Source: Akkermansiaceae bacterium
GTDB lineage: Bacteria; Verrucomicrobiota; Verrucomicrobiia; Verrucomicrobiales; Akkermansiaceae
Reading direction: 5' to 3'
DNA length: 7,584 nucleotides
NCBI GenBank assembly: GCA_011524615.1
Contig: WTJZ01000211.1
Location: forward strand, 1 to 7,584
The translations under genes and the position numbers were made by a program. Shown in pieces: positions 5,417 to 7,584 of this stretch; the stretch's first letter is position 1, and each line of letters starts with the position of its first letter. The notes under the pieces are model-generated. The model did not search any database and was not told the DNA's origin. It saw only the letters and a list, made by a program, of their open reading frames with translations.

Positions 5417-6571
5417 TTGAAGACCTTTTTATCACATACAGATTCCGATCTTTTAGCCTTATTTGATACGACCAAGGAGCAGTGGGATAGCCACATGTGG
5501 CAGTTGAGGAATAGGGTGAGTACGAGTGAGCACTTAGAAGCTCGTTTAAATTTATCTGAAGATGAGAGAGAGGGGATCGCCTTGACCGCAGGTAAGCTGG
5601 CGACGGCTGTAACTCCGCATTATTTCTCATTGATTGATAAGGATGATCCGGAGTGCCCTATTAGGAAGCAGGTTGTACCACGTGGAGAGGAAGCCTATGT
5701 TAGTCCTGAGGAGATGGCAGATCCGTGCGGAGAGGATTCTCACATGCCAGTGCCTGGCTTAGTACACCGCTATCCTGATCGTGTTCTCTTTCTCGTGACA
5801 GATCGTTGCGCGGCGTATTGTCGATATTGTACCCGTTCTCGAGTAGTATCTGGTGTAGGTGATCAACGGCTGGAGCTCCAATGGGAGATGGCCTTTAAGT
5901 ATCTAGAAAAGACTCCCACTGTGCGCGATGTCTTACTATCAGGCGGTGATGCATTACTGCTGTCGGACAAGCAGCTCGATAAGTTATTAACGAGGCTGAG
6001 GTCTATTCCGCATATCGAGTTTGTCAGAATCGGGAGTAGAATTCCGATATTCCTCCCTCAGCGCATCACCCCGGAACTCTGCGCGATGCTGAAGAAGCAC
6101 CATCCGCTCTTCCTTTCTATCCATACGAACCATCCCAAGGAGCTAACTCTGGAGGTGCGAGAAGGGCTCGAACGCTTAGCTGATGCTGGGATCCCAATGG
6201 GGAACCAGTCAGTGTTGTTGAAGGGGGTGAACGACTCGGTGGAGGTACAGAAAGCGCTTTGTCACAAGTTACTAATGTGTCGAGTGAAGCCCTATTATCT
6301 CTATCAGTGTGATCTCATTAAAGGGTCTTCACATCTCAGAACGAGTATCGCGAAGGGCTTAGAGATTATGGAGGGCCTCAGGGGGCATACTTCAGGGTAT
6401 GCGGTGCCTCAGTATGTGATTGATGCTCCTGGAGGGGGCGGCAAGATCCCGATCAATCCAGAATATATCGTACAACGTGATGAGAAAAAGGTCGTGCTGC
6501 GTAACTACGAAGGTAAGGAGTATGTCTACCCAGAGCCTCAAGAAATGTTGGCAGGAGCGATGCAAGAGTAG
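5417..6571 (+). CDS. kamA: Lysine 2,3-aminomutase family radical SAM enzyme
   Basis: A 384-residue protein of the KamA family, which converts L-lysine to L-beta-lysine with S-adenosylmethionine, a 4Fe-4S cluster and pyridoxal phosphate. Motifs in order: WDSHMWQLRNRVST near the N-terminus (23-36), the radical SAM cluster motif C131-x3-C135-x2-C138 followed by TR (Arg140 matches the carboxylate-binding Arg), SGGD (175-178), HTNHPKE (236-242), QSVLLKGVND (264-273), KPYYLYQCDL (291-300) and DAPGGGGKIP (336-345) with Lys343 as the PLP lysine. Asp299 and Asp336 match the substrate-binding aspartates, so it looks like a true aminomutase rather than EpmB. It is shorter than clostridial KamA: it ends soon after LRNYEGKEYVYPEPQ, with no C-terminal zinc-binding cysteines. 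The start is TTG at 5417; a stop at 5408 leaves no ATG upstream, and the first in-frame ATG (Met27) falls inside the conserved N-terminal motif. No acetyltransferase partner is adjacent. Confidence 0.9.
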   Translation: MKTFLSHTDSDLLALFDTTKEQWDSHMWQLRNRVSTSEHLEARLNLSEDEREGIALTAGKLATAVTPHYFSLIDKDDPECPIRKQVVPRGEEAYVSPEEMADPCGEDSHMPVPGLVHRYPDRVLFLVTDRCAAYCRYCTRSRVVSGVGDQRLELQWEMAFKYLEKTPTVRDVLLSGGDALLLSDKQLDKLLTRLRSIPHIEFVRIGSRIPIFLPQRITPELCAMLKKHHPLFLSIHTNHPKELTLEVREGLERLADAGIPMGNQSVLLKGVNDSVEVQKALCHKLLMCRVKPYYLYQCDLIKGSSHLRTSIAKGLEIMEGLRGHTSGYAVPQYVIDAPGGGGKIPINPEYIVQRDEKKVVLRNYEGKEYVYPEPQEMLAGAMQE

Positions 6572-6587
6572 AATCAGAGCGTCTTTT

Positions 6588-6593
6588 TATAAT
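6588..6593 (+). promoter_or_regulatory. Possible -10 box for the small membrane protein gene
   Basis: A perfect TATAAT 17 bases after the kamA stop codon. No recognisable -35 lies at the right distance, so promoter status is uncertain. A start near 6600 would give a leader of about 56 bases. Confidence 0.3.
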
Positions 6594-6627
6594 ACCCATT
6601 CTGTGGGCTTTTGCTACGGTGTATTCA

Positions 6628-6646
6628 TCACTCATCAAGTGAGTGA
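6628..6646 (+). promoter_or_regulatory. Hairpin in the leader of the small membrane protein gene
   Basis: TCACTCA and TGAGTGA form a perfect 7-bp stem with loop TCAAG. It ends nine bases before the ATG at 6656, within the region a ribosome would cover, and is not followed by a U-tract. It could affect translation or mRNA stability; it is a poor terminator. Confidence 0.35.
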
Positions 6647-6655
6647 CTCTTGATT

Positions 6656-6904
6656 ATGCCTCGTAAAAAGCTTCCTTCTGGTTCACTTCCACTCATCTTT
6701 GCCTCTGCTGTATTTATCGTTTCAGGGATCATTATGAACATTAAGCCGCACAACTTTTTGTTAAGCGGTGGAGTAGGTCAGCATGGGAGCACCTCTGTTG
6801 GAGGTGCTTTCTCTGGAGAGAGTACGCAGTTTATTGCGTGGTGCTTTATCCTCATCGGGGCGTTCATCGGATATCTTGCGTACGGCTTTATTAAGAGCGA
6901 ATAG
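6656..6904 (+). CDS. Small two-helix membrane protein, unknown function
   Basis: An 82-residue protein starting at the ATG at 6656 (a TTG at 6650 is also in frame). Residues 1-5 are basic (MPRKK), followed by a hydrophobic segment at about 11-29 and a second at about 58-78, separated by a 28-residue Gly/Ser-rich loop. The positive N-terminus and the lysine near the C-terminus suggest both ends are cytoplasmic with the loop in the periplasm. The loop holds GGVGQHGSTSVGGAFSGES, which is flexible and unusual. No family is recognised. It follows kamA on the same strand after 84 bases and may share its transcript. It is short and without homology I can cite, but the clean helix-loop-helix layout supports a real gene. 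Confidence 0.65.
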   Translation: MPRKKLPSGSLPLIFASAVFIVSGIIMNIKPHNFLLSGGVGQHGSTSVGGAFSGESTQFIAWCFILIGAFIGYLAYGFIKSE

Positions 6905-7104
6905 GAGTGACTGGGGGAGGAGGCTAGAGACCATTGAGTCTCGTCTGAGCGCAACAGCTGTGTCCGTCCGGCAGACGCATGAAGCGGGGCACCAGGAAAG
7001 TTTACATTATGCAGCTTGGCTGGTAATGGCGTAATGGTTGTTCAGGTGTGTGTATTGAGGGCTGCTCAGGAGAGAAATAGTTGTGAAATGAGTAGAGAAA
7101 AGGC

Positions 7105-7132
7105 TTGCCAAGTGAGGTGGTGAGAAGATAAA
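7105..7132 (+). promoter_or_regulatory. Possible promoter of rpsB
   Basis: TTGCCA (7105-7110, 5 of 6) and GATAAA (7127-7132, 4 of 6) are 16 bases apart. A second -10-like box, TATAAA at 7163-7168, has no good -35. The choice matters: the first would include the whole pseudoknot in the transcript, the second would remove its first strand. Confidence 0.35.
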
Positions 7133-7154
7133 AGCACATCCCTTTTTTGAAAAA

Positions 7155-7211
7155 GTGCGCATTATAAACAAACGAGATTTACTAAGAAAGGGCTCGCCGC
7201 GCACAAATCTC
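7155..7211 (+). promoter_or_regulatory. Candidate pseudoknot in the rpsB leader
   Basis: GTGCGC (7155-7160) is complementary to GCGCAC (7199-7204), and GAGATTT (7174-7180) is complementary to AAATCTC (7205-7211). The order is strand 1, strand 2, strand 1', strand 2', which is an H-type pseudoknot, and the two 3' strands are directly adjacent, allowing coaxial stacking. It ends 45 bases before the rpsB ATG. In gammaproteobacteria, S2 controls its own mRNA through a structured rpsB leader; a similar role is inferred here, without sequence similarity to that element. Confidence 0.45.
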
Positions 7212-7256
7212 ACAATCAGCTATTCCTGAATTAAGGTTAGCACAACAGACAATATT

Positions 7257-7584
7257 ATGGACGATATCCTAAAAGAAATGGTAGAAGCTGGTGTTCACTA
7301 CGGACACCAAACTAAGCGTTGGAACCCAAAAATGAAGAAGTACATTCTTCGTCCACAAGGTGGAATCCACCTTATCGACCTCGACAAGACCCGTTCAGCT
7401 CTTGACGAAGCATCAAAGTTCCTCTCTGACCTCTCAGGAAAAGGGAAGAAGATCCTCTTCGTAGGATGTAAGCAACAAGCACAAGACGCAGTAAAAGAAG
7501 CAGCAGAAGCAGCTGGTCACTACTACGTTAACTACCGTTGGCTCGGTGGTATGCTCACAAACCTTCCTACAATCCGTAAGTCTG
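7257..7584 (+). CDS. rpsB: Ribosomal protein S2 (5' part, cut by the window edge)
   Basis: The first 109 codons of the small-subunit protein S2 are present; the family is usually about 230-260 residues or more, so roughly half is missing to the right. Recognised stretches are the N-terminal EMVEAGVHYGHQTKRWNPKM, YILRPQGGIHLIDLDKT, KILFVGCKQQAQDAV and VNYRWLGGMLTN. S2 joins the body of the 30S subunit late in assembly and supports binding of S1 and of the mRNA. Codon choice is strongly biased (CTC, CGT, GAA, AAG) compared with neighbouring genes, as expected for a highly expressed gene. No Shine-Dalgarno is present; the last bases before the ATG are A/T/C-rich (ACAACAGACAATATT). In most bacteria tsf follows, outside this window. 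Confidence 0.97.
   Translation, partial: MDDILKEMVEAGVHYGHQTKRWNPKMKKYILRPQGGIHLIDLDKTRSALDEASKFLSDLSGKGKKILFVGCKQQAQDAVKEAAEAAGHYYVNYRWLGGMLTNLPTIRKS

Larger units (their letters stand above)
6905..7256. other. Intergenic region upstream of rpsB, with structured segments
   Basis: These 352 bases lack a convincing gene. The left third (about 6918-7030) is more GC-rich and has inverted pairs: GAGAC/GTCTC at 6927-6931 and 6938-6942, GTCTG/CAGAC at 6943-6947 and 6972-6976, the palindrome ACAGCTGT at 6954-6961, and ACCAG/CTGGT at 6991-6995 and 7020-7024. The right part is the rpsB promoter and leader. I see no tRNA or known riboswitch here. Confidence 0.5.

Noticed and set aside
6595..6611. CCCA/TGGG hairpin followed by CTTTT after kamA as a terminator
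   Set aside because: The stem has only 4 bp and the T run is short; too weak to call.
6783..7034. Plus-strand open frame of 83 codons overlapping the small membrane protein
   Set aside because: It overlaps the better-supported membrane protein in another frame and runs into the structured spacer; no domain pattern.
6990..7035. RNase P RNA-like stretch (AGGAAAGT followed by GGCTGGTAATGGC)
   Set aside because: It faintly recalls the 5' conserved region of RNase P RNA, but the downstream conserved regions are absent and the space before rpsB is too short.
7007..7213. Minus-strand open frame of 68 codons upstream of rpsB
   Set aside because: It lies antisense to the rpsB promoter and leader, with no recognisable features.

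Overview
The window looks like chromosomal housekeeping and accessory DNA from a Gram-negative (diderm) bacterium, most likely of the Verrucomicrobiota/PVC group. This is inferred from gene content and protein style: a Kdo transferase for lipopolysaccharide, a small lipoprotein with a GKPGYVYNPF-type C-terminus, a two-part 147-residue protein of a kind I associate with Verrucomicrobia, a DUF2853 protein, and a near-total lack of Shine-Dalgarno sequences. No database search was possible, so the taxonomic call is tentative.

Layout. Positions 1-600 hold no convincing protein gene. The first ~335 bases are dense in short, mostly perfect hairpins and look like a structured RNA that I cannot assign to a family; a second, weaker structured stretch follows, then a clear Rho-independent terminator (511-538) for the leftward gene beyond it. 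From 600 to 5293 every gene runs leftward. In transcription order these are a winged-helix regulator (5293-4640), its terminator, an exported protein of unknown function, rsmD and waaA/kdtA (start/stop overlap, then a 6-base gap), a DUF2853 protein with its own promoter and terminator, the 147-residue two-part protein, and the small lipoprotein. From 5417 the genes run rightward: a lysine 2,3-aminomutase family enzyme, a small two-helix membrane protein, and the 5' end of rpsB (ribosomal protein S2), which continues past the window edge.

How the parts fit. The exported protein, rsmD and waaA are probably one operon joining an envelope protein, 16S rRNA methylation and Kdo addition to lipid A. 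The regulator and the aminomutase are divergent across 123 bases; the regulator's well-formed promoter carries a 10-bp palindrome over its -10 box, suggesting autoregulation and perhaps control of the aminomutase. The regulator resembles the SufR/COG2345 type but lacks the Fe-S cysteines, and the aminomutase stops before the usual C-terminal zinc-binding cysteines. The rpsB leader holds complementary segments arranged as an H-type pseudoknot, a candidate for ribosomal-protein feedback control.
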